The translations under genes and the position numbers were made by a program. Below the pieces are notes generated by a model. That model had not been told where the DNA came from. It did not search any database and was given only the letters and a program-made list of their open reading frames with translations. A stretch of DNA of 64,000 nt from assembly GCF_001883705.2 (NCBI RefSeq), contig NZ_MDEQ02000033.1, positions 1 through 64,000 of the forward strand. Direction: 5' to 3'. The first letter of the stretch is position 1, and every line of letters starts with the position of its first letter. Shown piece after piece: positions 28,336 to 36,668 of this stretch. The DNA is from Burkholderia catarinensis (lineage in GTDB: Bacteria; Pseudomonadota; Gammaproteobacteria; Burkholderiales; Burkholderiaceae).

Positions 28336-30723
28336 TCAGGCGGACGGCTCGTCGATCGCGGGCAGCGAAACCGTCACCGCGGTGCCGACACCGACTTCGC
28401 TGTCGACCGACACGCTGCCCCCATGGCGCGTGACGACCGTCTTCACGAATGCCATGCCGAGCCCGGAACCCGAAATCTCGGGCCGCTCGCCGACATGGAA
28501 TCGCTTGAAACGCTCGAACAGATGCCGCTGATCTTCCGGCGCGATGCCGTACCCCTGATCGCGAATCGTACAGAACATCCGTTTCGACGCGTGCTCGACC
28601 GTCAGCGTACACGTGATCACCGTGTTGGACGGACTGTATTTGACCGCATTGTTCAACAGGTTCACGAATGCACGCGTGATCAGCGAGCGGTCCGCGCGCA
28701 CCCAGCATATGTCGGTGCCGACGCCGGTGTCGACGCGGATGTGCTTCGCCTGAGCCTGCGGCCACACCTCGTCGCTCGCATCGATCAGCACGTCGACGAG
28801 GCTCGTCACCTCGAACTGGTACACCTGCGACTCCGCGCGCGCCAACTGCACGAATTCGTCGGCGAGCGACAGCGCGCGGTGCGCATAGCGCTCGATCCGC
28901 GCGAGCAGCCCGCGCATCGCGTCGGTCTCGACGCGGTCGCGCTCGATCTCGACGAGCGCGAGGATCGACGACTGCGGCGAGCGCATGTCGTGCGACAGCA
29001 GGTGCAGCGCTTCCTCGCGGTGCCGCTCGGCCGCGTGCAGCTCGGTCACGTCGACGAGGCCGGCAATCCAGCCCGTCACGCGGCCCTGCGCGTTCGTACA
29101 GGCCGCGTAGCGTAACAGATGGTCGAGCCCGTCGCGATCGCGCACCTCGATGCCGCGCGCCATCGCGTCGTGCTCGGCCTCGAGCGTCGGGTCGAGCGCG
29201 GCCGGCCAGTGCTCGCGGATCGCCGCATCGTGTTCGGGGTTGCCGTCGACGGTCTTCATGAACGTCAGTTCGCCGAGCGCGGTGCGCAGCGGCCGCCCTT
29301 CCGGCAGCGGCAGCGCGAGCCGCGACCCGTAGCGCTTCGCCGCATGGTTCGCGATCAGCACGGTGCCGGCCAGGTCGGTCACGAAGATCGGTTCGGGCAT
29401 GCTGTCGAGGCTGTCCCATACGAAGCGCTTCATGTCCTGTACGCGCTGCGCGGCTTGCGCCATCAACGCCATCTGCCGCTCGAGCACGTCGCCGCCGACG
29501 CTGCGCGTGCGCGGCGCCTCGGGCAGCAGGTGCGGCTCGTCGGCGAGCCGCTGCAGCTCGCGGCGCAGGTACGACATCGTCATTTCCAGGCGCCGCCAGT
29601 TCCAGATCGGGTAGACGGCGACCAGCCCGAAGATCGCCGGCGCCGGCGACAGCCAGACGCGCGCCTCGAACAGCAACGCCAGGCTTGCGACGACGGCAAG
29701 CGCGGCAAGGCTCAGCGTCAGCAGCAGCGCGCGCCACGGCGACAGCATCAGGAAGCCGCCCAGCAGCACGGCGAGCGGCAGCAGCGACGCGGCGAACAAC
29801 CCCGCGCGCGACGCGGGCGAGATCGCGCTGCCGGTTGCCAGCATGTCGAGCACGTTGGCATGGATATACACGCCGGCGAGCGGGCCGAACTCGCCGGACA
29901 CGGGCGTCGCGAAGCGGTCGTAGAGCCCCGACGCCGTCACGCCGACGACGACGATCTTGCCGCGCAGCGCGTCGGGCTTCACGCGCCCTTCGAGCACGTC
30001 GTCGAACGACAGCGTCGGATAGGCAGGCGTGTTGCGGCTGAACGGGATCAGGTAGCGGCCCTCGTCGGCCGCATCGCGCGACAGGTCGTGCGCGTTCGCG
30101 CCGGGCACGCCGCCGACCGGATGCAATTGGCCGCCCTGGATCGCGCGGTACACGGGCACCATCAGTTGCGGCCAGCGCACGCGGCCGTCGCTTTCGAACA
30201 GCGCGACGCTGCGCACGATGCCGTCGCGATCGACTTCGAGGTTGATGTGGCCGAGCCCCATCGCACGCGCGGCGAGCGCGGCCACCGGCGGATCGACGGC
30301 ACGCGTGCCGTCCGCCTGCTCGGGGCTCAGCAGCACGGGCAGGAAGGTCGGCACGTGGCTCATCGCGTCCGCGAACGCGCGATCCTCCGGCGACGGTTCG
30401 GTGAACAGCACGTCGTAGACGACGGCGGCCGGCTGCGCGCGCGCCAGCGTGTCGAGCAGCCGTGCATGCACGTCGCGCGGCCACGGCCAGCGGCCGAGCG
30501 CCGACACGCTCTGGTTGTCGATGTCGACGACGACCACGTCGGGCGACAGCGGCAGGCTGCGCAGCATCAGCAGGCGGTCGTAGATCAGCCCGTCGACGCT
30601 CGATGACAGGCGGCCGAGCGCGCACACGAGGATCACCGCGATCCCGAGGCAGCCGATCGCGAGCCACTCGATCAGGAAGCGGCGGCCGAGGTGCCGCCGC
30701 GGGGAAACGGAGTCGGGTTTCAT
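28336..30723 (-). CDS. CHASE2-PAS sensor histidine kinase
   Basis: A 795-residue membrane kinase. One N-terminal membrane helix (17-37), a large extracytoplasmic CHASE2 sensor (about 45-320), three membrane helices (about 330-400), a PAS domain (about 440-560, SMPEPIFVTDLAGTVLIANHAAKRYG) and a HisKA/HATPase_c module. Phospho-acceptor is His578 in LLSHDMRSPQSSI; N box FVNLLNNAVKY near 690; G1 DQGYGIAP and G2 GSGLGMAFVK. CHASE2 domains are found in sensors and cyclases, ligand unknown. It lies 10 bp after the FecR-like gene and is the probable partner of the OmpR-type regulator at the operon head. Confidence 0.92.
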   Translation of the reverse strand: MKPDSVSPRRHLGRRFLIEWLAIGCLGIAVILVCALGRLSSSVDGLIYDRLLMLRSLPLSPDVVVVDIDNQSVSALGRWPWPRDVHARLLDTLARAQPAAVVYDVLFTEPSPEDRAFADAMSHVPTFLPVLLSPEQADGTRAVDPPVAALAARAMGLGHINLEVDRDGIVRSVALFESDGRVRWPQLMVPVYRAIQGGQLHPVGGVPGANAHDLSRDAADEGRYLIPFSRNTPAYPTLSFDDVLEGRVKPDALRGKIVVVGVTASGLYDRFATPVSGEFGPLAGVYIHANVLDMLATGSAISPASRAGLFAASLLPLAVLLGGFLMLSPWRALLLTLSLAALAVVASLALLFEARVWLSPAPAIFGLVAVYPIWNWRRLEMTMSYLRRELQRLADEPHLLPEAPRTRSVGGDVLERQMALMAQAAQRVQDMKRFVWDSLDSMPEPIFVTDLAGTVLIANHAAKRYGSRLALPLPEGRPLRTALGELTFMKTVDGNPEHDAAIREHWPAALDPTLEAEHDAMARGIEVRDRDGLDHLLRYAACTNAQGRVTGWIAGLVDVTELHAAERHREEALHLLSHDMRSPQSSILALVEIERDRVETDAMRGLLARIERYAHRALSLADEFVQLARAESQVYQFEVTSLVDVLIDASDEVWPQAQAKHIRVDTGVGTDICWVRADRSLITRAFVNLLNNAVKYSPSNTVITCTLTVEHASKRMFCTIRDQGYGIAPEDQRHLFERFKRFHVGERPEISGSGLGMAFVKTVVTRHGGSVSVDSEVGVGTAVTVSLPAIDEPSA

Positions 30724-30733
30724 GCGCCGCGGG

Positions 30734-32095
30734 TCAGCGCGACAGCGTGAACGCGCTGACCGGACTGGTCTTCTCGTAGAACTTGCCGCCTTCGAATTCC
30801 TCGACGGTCACGGCCCAGAAATAGTCGCCCGGCGGCAGGTGCGCGACGGTGATCTGGCGCGCTTGCAGGCCGACCTGGTCGACGACCGGCGCGCTCAGGT
30901 CCTTCGAGCGCGACAGCACGAACCGGTAGCGCGCATCCTGGCCCGAACCGTTCGGCGACCACCGGAACTCGTAGCCGCCCGCGCCGGGCGACGCGCTCGC
31001 GTCGAGCCCCATCACGCGGCGCTCGAACGCATAGGTGCGCGGCAGCCCCTCGAGGCCGTTGGCATCGATCGCGGCGATTCGCACGAAGTAGTTTCCGTTC
31101 GGCACGTCGTGGAAGACCGCGCGCGGCGAATCGGTGCGCGTTTCGCGGAACAGGTCGAACAGCCCCGCGTCGTGCGCGAGCTGCAGGCGGTATGCATGCG
31201 CCTGTGCGAGCGGCGCGACGTCGAACGCGACGTCGGGCTCGTCCTGCACCTTGTCGGCATGCGCGAGCGCCGGTGCGGGCAGCAGTTCGACGGGCGCACC
31301 GACCGCGCCGGACGACGTCGCGACGCTGCCGAAGTTCGCATGCACGAGCGTCGGGTCGGCCGGCTGCCGGTCGCCCGCGACGCCGACAGTGCCGTCGAGC
31401 ACTTCGACGCGCGTCGACGCATTGCCGGCCGCGTCGTAGTTCACGCGAAAGCGCGTGCCGCGCACGCCGGCCACAACCGACGGCGAGCGGATCTGGAAGC
31501 GGTCCTCGCGTTTCTTCAGATGGGTGACTTCGCTGTCGACCGAGCCGCGCGTGAGTTCGAACTCGCGATCGAGCGTGCCGGTCAGCACGGTGCGGCGCAG
31601 CGACTTCAGGTCGAGCTGGCTGTCGGGCGGCAGGCTCATGTGCGTGCCGTCGGCGAGTTCGAGCGTCACGAAGCCGTTCGGGCCCGTGCGCAAGCGGTCG
31701 CCCTCGGCGAGCGTCGCATCGTTCGCAAGCGGCGCGTAAGTGCCGCCGGACGCGCGTTCGGCCGTGCCCTGCACCGCGATGACGCGCGCGGTCAGCTTTT
31801 CCTTGCGCAGGCGCGCGACCGGCAGCTTCAGCGCGACGCCGGGCTGCAGGTGCTTCGGCGCGGGCACGCCGTTGATCTGCTGGAGCAGTTGCCAGTCGTC
31901 CGCGCCCTGCAGGTAGCGCGCGGCGACGTCGGACAGCGTGTCGCCCGCCTGCGTGCGGTAGACGACCATCTTGCCCGCGGCAACGGGCGGCTGCGCAGCC
32001 GCATGCTGCGCGGCAAGCGCAAATGCAACCGCGCAGGCCGCGCGCAGCGCGGCCGTGCGCAGGCTCGCCGTACGCTGCTTGATGCGCGCGGTCAC
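30734..32095 (-). CDS. LysM and FecR-domain periplasmic protein
   Basis: A 453-residue exported protein. Signal peptide to about residue 36 (ending HAAAQ), then a LysM motif (YRTQAGDTLSDVAARYLQGADDW, about 43-90) that binds peptidoglycan, a FecR domain (about 120-240, PNGFVTLELADGTHMSLPPDSQL and VVAGVRGTRFRV), and two fibronectin-like segments to the C-terminus. FecR domains usually sense or transmit signals in the periplasm. Start is GTG at 32095, overlapping the regulator's stop (GTGA). Being between regulator and CHASE2 kinase, it is a likely signal-input or accessory protein; that role is inference. Confidence 0.87.
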   Translation of the reverse strand: MTARIKQRTASLRTAALRAACAVAFALAAQHAAAQPPVAAGKMVVYRTQAGDTLSDVAARYLQGADDWQLLQQINGVPAPKHLQPGVALKLPVARLRKEKLTARVIAVQGTAERASGGTYAPLANDATLAEGDRLRTGPNGFVTLELADGTHMSLPPDSQLDLKSLRRTVLTGTLDREFELTRGSVDSEVTHLKKREDRFQIRSPSVVAGVRGTRFRVNYDAAGNASTRVEVLDGTVGVAGDRQPADPTLVHANFGSVATSSGAVGAPVELLPAPALAHADKVQDEPDVAFDVAPLAQAHAYRLQLAHDAGLFDLFRETRTDSPRAVFHDVPNGNYFVRIAAIDANGLEGLPRTYAFERRVMGLDASASPGAGGYEFRWSPNGSGQDARYRFVLSRSKDLSAPVVDQVGLQARQITVAHLPPGDYFWAVTVEEFEGGKFYEKTSPVSAFTLSR

Positions 32096-32796
32096 TCCGG
32101 TTCCCCCTGGCCGACCCGTTCGAGCCGGTAGCCGTAACCGTAGATCGGCGCGAGGCGATAACCGTTTTCAGGCCGCAGGCCGAGCTTGGTACGCAGCATC
32201 GAGATGTGCGTATCCATCGTGCGCGACGGGATGTCGGTCGCCTGCTTCCACACGAGATCGAGAATGTGCGCGCGCGACAGCGGCCGGTCGAGATGCTGGA
32301 ACAGCAGCAGCGCGAGCTCGAATTCCTTTTGCGTGAGGCTCACGGCCTTGTCGCCGACGTACGCCTGCTTCAGGTTCACGTCGAAACGGAATTGATCGAA
32401 TTCGCGTACGGTCGCCTCGGCGTTGACCGGATACGCGCGGCGCAGCAGCGAGCCGATGCGCGCGCGCAGGATCGGGCCCGACACGGGCTTGACCACGTAG
32501 TCGTCGGCGCCGGCGTTGAGGATCTGCGTGATCCCCGCCTCGTCGTCGCGGCTCGTCATGAAGATGATCGGCAGGCTGTGCTCGGTCTGGTTGGCACGCA
32601 CCCACTTGAGCACTTCCTCGCCGGACATGTCGGGCACGTTCCAGTCGAGCACCAGCAGATCGAACGTCTCGCGCTGCAGACGCTTCTTCAGAGCCTTGCC
32701 TTCCTTGAACGCATAGCACGTATGGCCGACGGCCGTCAGCGTTTGACTGACGAAATCCGTCTGGGCCGGATCGTCATCCAGTACAGCAATTCTCAT
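32092..32796 (-). CDS. OmpR/PhoB-family response regulator
   Basis: A 234-residue two-domain regulator: receiver (1-120) with acidic pair D7-D9, phosphorylated Asp51 in LLVLDWNVPDMSGEE and K in DYVVKPVSG; winged-helix DNA-binding domain (about 130-232) with LTQKEFELALLLFQHLDRPLSRAHIL and RTMDTHISMLRTKLG. First gene of a three-gene operon with the FecR protein and the CHASE2 kinase. ATG at 32796 preceded by GGGG; an ATG four codons upstream is possible. Confidence 0.93.
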   Translation of the reverse strand: MRIAVLDDDPAQTDFVSQTLTAVGHTCYAFKEGKALKKRLQRETFDLLVLDWNVPDMSGEEVLKWVRANQTEHSLPIIFMTSRDDEAGITQILNAGADDYVVKPVSGPILRARIGSLLRRAYPVNAEATVREFDQFRFDVNLKQAYVGDKAVSLTQKEFELALLLFQHLDRPLSRAHILDLVWKQATDIPSRTMDTHISMLRTKLGLRPENGYRLAPIYGYGYRLERVGQGEPE

Positions 32797-32971
32797 AGCA
32801 CCCCGCAAATCGAAAGCGATTCGTCCATTCAGCTCCCGCGCCTGCCCCCGGCCGCGCAGACTGCGCGCGGCGCCCGGATATCGGCCGGCGAGCCGTCGTT
32901 CGCCGCTCGCGCCACCTGCGCAAACCGGCGACCCCGGTTAAATATCTCAAAAACGGGGCACGGACGAACCG

Positions 32972-33001
32972 GCGATTTCATCATAGTAGTATGAAATTCG
33001 C
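32972..33001. repeat. AT-rich inverted repeat upstream of the signalling operon
   Basis: GCGATTTCAT (32972-32981) pairs with ATGAAATTCGC (32991-33001) with one bulged base and a 9-base loop. It lies in the AT-rich 268-bp gap upstream of the response regulator and after the unknown gene at 33065. It could be an operator for the regulator or a hairpin ending the upstream transcript. Confidence 0.4.
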
Positions 33002-33064
33002 CAAGAAATTGCGCGGACTATCGTCCTTTCTTCGAATAATCCTTTCTGTTGCGCAATCGGACGC

Positions 33065-33499
33065 CTAATCGGCGCCCGCGATACCGGCCACCGGCTCGGT
33101 GAAATCGTCAGCGGCCATGTGCGGCGACCGCGGCTCCGACAGCGCCGGTTGCGCAAGCATCCGCTGCAGCTGGCCGCGCACGCGGTCCCACGCGCTGGCC
33201 GCATAGTCGGGCTGGGCCGCCGCCCACGCCTGCGCCAGATCGAACACGCGCTCGATCGTCGCACCGCAGTAGGTCAGGCCCGAGCCGTCGTGCTGCGCGG
33301 CATCGCGCAGCCGTTCGTCGAGCCACTCGGCCAGCCACGGCATCTCGGCCGCGGCCGAATCCGCATAGGCCTCGAGCGCGGCACGTGCGTGGCGATCCTG
33401 TTGCGGGTCGAGCTCGATACGGCTCAATCCCGATGCGTGCACGGACGCGATGCATTCCGCTCCGGCCGGACTTCGAATGGTCCCTGGTCTGAAGGACAT
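33065..33499 (-). CDS. Hypothetical protein, no recognised domain
   Basis: A 144-residue soluble, acidic, helix-rich protein (Ala-, Trp- and Glu-rich; WLAEWLDERLRDA, AWAAAQPDYAASAWDRV). No family recognised. The ATG at 33499 is preceded by GGGGAGAGG, a very strong ribosome site; longer in-frame starts (33535, 33571) lack one. No membrane segment or signal peptide. It stands alone between the signalling operon and tusA. Confidence 0.65.
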   Translation of the reverse strand: MSFRPGTIRSPAGAECIASVHASGLSRIELDPQQDRHARAALEAYADSAAAEMPWLAEWLDERLRDAAQHDGSGLTYCGATIERVFDLAQAWAAAQPDYAASAWDRVRGQLQRMLAQPALSEPRSPHMAADDFTEPVAGIAGAD

Positions 33500-33695
33500 G
33501 TCCTCTCCCCGTTGTACGACGGTAGCGTCAGGCATGGCCCCCGCCGCCGTACGACGTACCGTGGCCGGCACCTCCGCTGGGAGCGGACGACCGGCCGGGT
33601 CAGTATACGCAGCCGCTCACGAATCGAGGTTTAAGAATTGTCAGACAGGCGCGGCCGGCCGGAGCCGGACACGGCGGGACCCGCGATGCGGGCCG

Positions 33696-33923
33696 TTAGC
33701 GGCGGCGCATCAGGAACACGAAGGTCTTGTCCTGCGTCGTCGATTCGACGATCTCGTTGCCCGTCTGCTTCGCGAACGCGGCGAAATCGCGCTGCGAGCC
33801 CGGATCGGTCGCGAGCACCTTGAGGATCTGCCCGCTTTCCATATCGGCAAGCGCTTTCTTGGCACGCAGGATCGGCAACGGGCAATTGAGCCCGCGCGCG
33901 TCCACTTCCTTGTGAATCTGCAT
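33696..33923 (-). CDS. TusA/SirA-family sulfur-carrier protein
   Basis: A 75-residue protein with the TusA fold and the active Cys in ARGLNCPLPILRAKKAL (CPxP motif, Cys14 approx). TusA proteins relay persulfide sulfur from cysteine desulfurase, for example to tRNA thiolation or molybdenum cofactor synthesis. It is monocistronic and not beside other tus, dsr or rhodanese genes, so the acceptor cannot be named. Confidence 0.88.
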   Translation of the reverse strand: MQIHKEVDARGLNCPLPILRAKKALADMESGQILKVLATDPGSQRDFAAFAKQTGNEIVESTTQDKTFVFLMRRR

Positions 33924-34040
33924 CGGCGGTCGACCTTCGAATGACGCGCCACACGAGGCGCGGGAGGAAGCTGCGATTTTACCGCAGTGCCGCCGCGCCC
34001 GCCCGGGCGGCCCACGGCCCGGCGCCAGCCGGCACCGGCG

Positions 34041-34976
34041 TCATGCGCCGGAGAAGCCGCCCGCGAGCCGTTCGCGCAGGTGCCGCACGAGCGCGCGCAC
34101 CGCGCTCGGCACGACCGGGCTGTACGGGCGGATCGCGAAGATGTGCTCGCCGAACGCGCCCGACGGCCGCCAGCCGTCGAGCAGCGCGACGAGCCGGCCG
34201 GCATCGAGATCGCGCCGCGCGCTGAAATCCGGCAGCAGCGCGATGCCGAGCCCGCCGAGCGCGGCCTCGCGCATCGCCTCGCTGTTGTTCGCCGCGAAAC
34301 TGCCGCGCACCGGCACGCTCACGCGCTGGCGCCGCCGGCCGTCCGGCTCGAAGCTCCACGCGGCCGATTCGTTGTCGCGCAGGTAGCACAGGCAGCTGTG
34401 GTCGACGAGTTCGCTCGGGTGCCGCGGCGCGCCGCGCGCATCGAGGTAGTCGCGGCTCGCGACGAGCAGCGAGCGCGTGTCGCACAACTTCCACGCGACG
34501 TGGGTCTGCGGCGCGGTAGTCGTATGACGGATCGCGAGGTCGAAGCCTTCCTGCGTCAGAGAATGCAGCCGGTCCGACAGGTCGAGCTCGATCTGCACGC
34601 CCGGATGCTGCCGCAGGAAATCGGGCAGGTGCGGCACGACCTGCTGGCGCCCGAGCGCGACCGGCACCGTCACGCGCAGCAGGCCGCGCGGCTCCCCGGC
34701 CAGATCCTTCACGCGCGCGAAGTGCTGCCCGATCGACTCGAACGCGTCGCGCGTGCTGTCGACGAGCGTCTGGCCCGCGTCGGTGAGCCGCACACTGCGC
34801 GTCGTGCGGCGCACGAGCGGCACGCCGGCCGCCTTTTCGAGATCGGCGATGCGCTGGCTCATCGCGGCCTTGCTGATGCCGAGCCGCTGCGCGGCGGCCG
34901 TGAAACTGCCGGCCGCGGCCAGTACCGTCAGCGAATGGATATGCGGCCAGAGCGCCTGGACATTTTGCTGATTCAT
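34041..34976 (-). CDS. LysR-family transcriptional regulator (divergent from mmsA)
   Basis: A 311-residue LysR protein with winged HTH in residues about 10-70 (LAAAGSFTAAAQRLGISKAAMSQRIADLEKAAGVPLVRRTTRSVRLTDAG, split here by context) and effector domain (about 95-300). It is divergent from mmsA, with 114 bp between starts, and a perfect palindrome TTCAGAATTCTGAA just upstream of its ATG. It may control itself and mmsA. Effector unknown. Confidence 0.91.
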   Translation of the reverse strand: MNQQNVQALWPHIHSLTVLAAAGSFTAAAQRLGISKAAMSQRIADLEKAAGVPLVRRTTRSVRLTDAGQTLVDSTRDAFESIGQHFARVKDLAGEPRGLLRVTVPVALGRQQVVPHLPDFLRQHPGVQIELDLSDRLHSLTQEGFDLAIRHTTTAPQTHVAWKLCDTRSLLVASRDYLDARGAPRHPSELVDHSCLCYLRDNESAAWSFEPDGRRRQRVSVPVRGSFAANNSEAMREAALGGLGIALLPDFSARRDLDAGRLVALLDGWRPSGAFGEHIFAIRPYSPVVPSAVRALVRHLRERLAGGFSGA

Positions 34977-34986
34977 TCATCGATTA

Positions 34987-35000
34987 TTCAGAATTCTGAA
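34987..35000. promoter_or_regulatory. 14-bp perfect palindrome, candidate LysR operator
   Basis: TTCAGAATTCTGAA lies 10 bp upstream of the LysR start codon in the divergent LysR-mmsA gap. Perfect dyads of this size in LysR-divergent spaces are often autoregulatory sites. Confidence 0.45.
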
Positions 35001-35044
35001 CAGTGAATCAAGCTGCGCGGCCTTCTCCCGCCCTGCGGGTTTGC

Positions 35045-35060
35045 CTAGACTAGGTTCCGT
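35045..35060 (+). promoter_or_regulatory. Promoter-proximal motif shared with iolC
   Basis: CTAGACTAGGTTCCGT, 31 bp before mmsA, matches CTAGACTGCGTCCGT upstream of iolC (45871-45885). TAGACT may be a -10 box in both. The element also contains CCTAG-A-CTAGG dyad symmetry (35044-35054). Confidence 0.35.
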
Positions 35061-35090
35061 CCACCCGTACCCGATCCCCCAGGAGACACG

Positions 35091-36611
35091 ATGAATCCGG
35101 TTCCCGCATATACCTCCGATGCCGACATCGGCCACTATGTCGACGGCGCGCCCGTTGCCGGCCGCAGCGGCCGCTTCCAGGACGTCCTGAATCCCGCGCT
35201 CGGCCGCGCCGCGCGCCGCGTGGCACTCGCCGACGCCAGCGAGGTGCAGCATGCCGTCGCATCGGCCCACGCCGCGTTCCCGGCCTGGGCCGCGACGCCG
35301 CCGATCCGCCGCGCACGCGTGCTGCACCGCTTCCTGCAACTGATGAACGAGCATCGCGACACGCTCGCGGCGATCATCACGGCCGAGCACGGCAAGGTGT
35401 TCTCCGACGCGCAGGGCGAAGTCGCGCGCGGCATCGACATCATCGAATTCGCGTGCGGCGTACCGCAGCTCCTGAAGGGCGACTTCACCGACCAGGTCAG
35501 CACCGGCATCGACAACTGGACGATGCGCCAGCCGCTCGGCGTCGTCGCGGGCATCACGCCGTTCAACTTCCCGTGCATGGTGCCGTGCTGGATGTTCCCG
35601 GTCGCGATCGCGACGGGCAACACGTTCGTGCTGAAGCCGAGCGAGCGCGACCCGTCGGCCGCGCTGTTCATCGCCGACCTGCTCACGCAGGCCGGGCTGC
35701 CGGCCGGCGTGTTCAACGTCGTGCAGGGCGACAAGGGCGCGGTCGACGCGCTGCTCGACCATCCCGACGTGCAGGCCGTCAGCTTCGTCGGCTCGACGCC
35801 GATCGCGGCCTACGTGCAGCAGCGCGCGGTGCAGTCGGGCAAGCGCGTGCAGGCGCTCGGCGGCGCGAAGAACCATCTGGTCGTGATGCCCGATGCGAAC
35901 ATCGAGCAGGCTGTCGATGCGCTGATCGGCGCCGCGTATGGCTCGGCGGGCGAACGCTGCATGGCGATCAGCATCGCGGTGCTGGTCGGCGACGTGGCCG
36001 ACCGGATCGTGCCGGCGGTCGCCGAGCGCGCGCGCAAGCTGGTGATCGGCGACGGCATGTCGCCGGAAGTCGAGATGGGCCCGATCGTCACCGGCGAAGC
36101 GCTGAAGCGCATCGAAGGCTATATCGAGCAAGGCGTGAGCGAAGGCGCGCAACTGGTGGTCGACGGCCGCGGGCTGCGCGTGCCGGGCCGCGAGGCAGGC
36201 TTCTTCACCGGCGGCACGCTGTTCGACCATGTGACGCCCGAGATGCGCATCTACAAGGAAGAAATCTTCGGGCCGGTGCTCGGCTGCGTGCGCGTGAAGG
36301 ATTTCGGCGCAGCGGTCGACCTGATCAACGCGCACGAGTTCGGCAACGGCGTCGCGTGCTTCACGAGCGACGGCGGCATCGCGCGCGAATTCGCGCAACG
36401 CATCCAGGTCGGGATGGTCGGCATCAACGTGCCGATTCCGGTGCCGATGGCGTGGCATGGCTTCGGCGGCTGGAAGAAGAGCCTGTTCGGCGACATGCAC
36501 GCGTACGGCGAGGAAGGCGTGCGCTTCTACACGCGCCAGAAGTCGGTGATGCAGCGCTGGTCGTCGAGCATCGGCAAGGGCGCCGAATTCGCGATGCCGA
36601 CCTCGAAGTAA
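35091..36611 (+). CDS. mmsA: CoA-acylating methylmalonate-semialdehyde dehydrogenase
   Basis: Converts malonate semialdehyde (from inositol, as IolA) or methylmalonate semialdehyde (from valine) with NAD+ and CoA to acetyl- or propionyl-CoA and CO2. The 506-residue aldehyde dehydrogenase has TPFNFP with Asn159, FVGSTPIA (nucleotide site) and the catalytic Cys290 in [11 protein letters not shown]; the absence of the usual general-base Glu in the LGGAKNH segment is typical of CoA-acylating members. It sits beside the inositol island and a LysR gene, on a separate promoter. The role in inositol breakdown, valine breakdown or both is inferred. Confidence 0.93.
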   Translation: MNPVPAYTSDADIGHYVDGAPVAGRSGRFQDVLNPALGRAARRVALADASEVQHAVASAHAAFPAWAATPPIRRARVLHRFLQLMNEHRDTLAAIITAEHGKVFSDAQGEVARGIDIIEFACGVPQLLKGDFTDQVSTGIDNWTMRQPLGVVAGITPFNFPCMVPCWMFPVAIATGNTFVLKPSERDPSAALFIADLLTQAGLPAGVFNVVQGDKGAVDALLDHPDVQAVSFVGSTPIAAYVQQRAVQSGKRVQALGGAKNHLVVMPDANIEQAVDALIGAAYGSAGERCMAISIAVLVGDVADRIVPAVAERARKLVIGDGMSPEVEMGPIVTGEALKRIEGYIEQGVSEGAQLVVDGRGLRVPGREAGFFTGGTLFDHVTPEMRIYKEEIFGPVLGCVRVKDFGAAVDLINAHEFGNGVACFTSDGGIAREFAQRIQVGMVGINVPIPVPMAWHGFGGWKKSLFGDMHAYGEEGVRFYTRQKSVMQRWSSSIGKGAEFAMPTSK

Positions 36612-36616
36612 GCCGG

Positions 36617-36659
36617 CCGGTGTGCCGCCCGCCGATCGATGTCGCCGGCGGTACACCGG
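36617..36659. terminator. Hairpin between convergent mmsA and RpiR genes
   Basis: A 13-bp stem with one G-U pair (36617-36629 with 36647-36659) follows the mmsA stop by five bases and precedes the RpiR stop by nine. No T tract on either side, so efficiency is uncertain; probably a shared transcript end. Confidence 0.45.
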
Positions 36660-36668
36660 CAGAACGCG

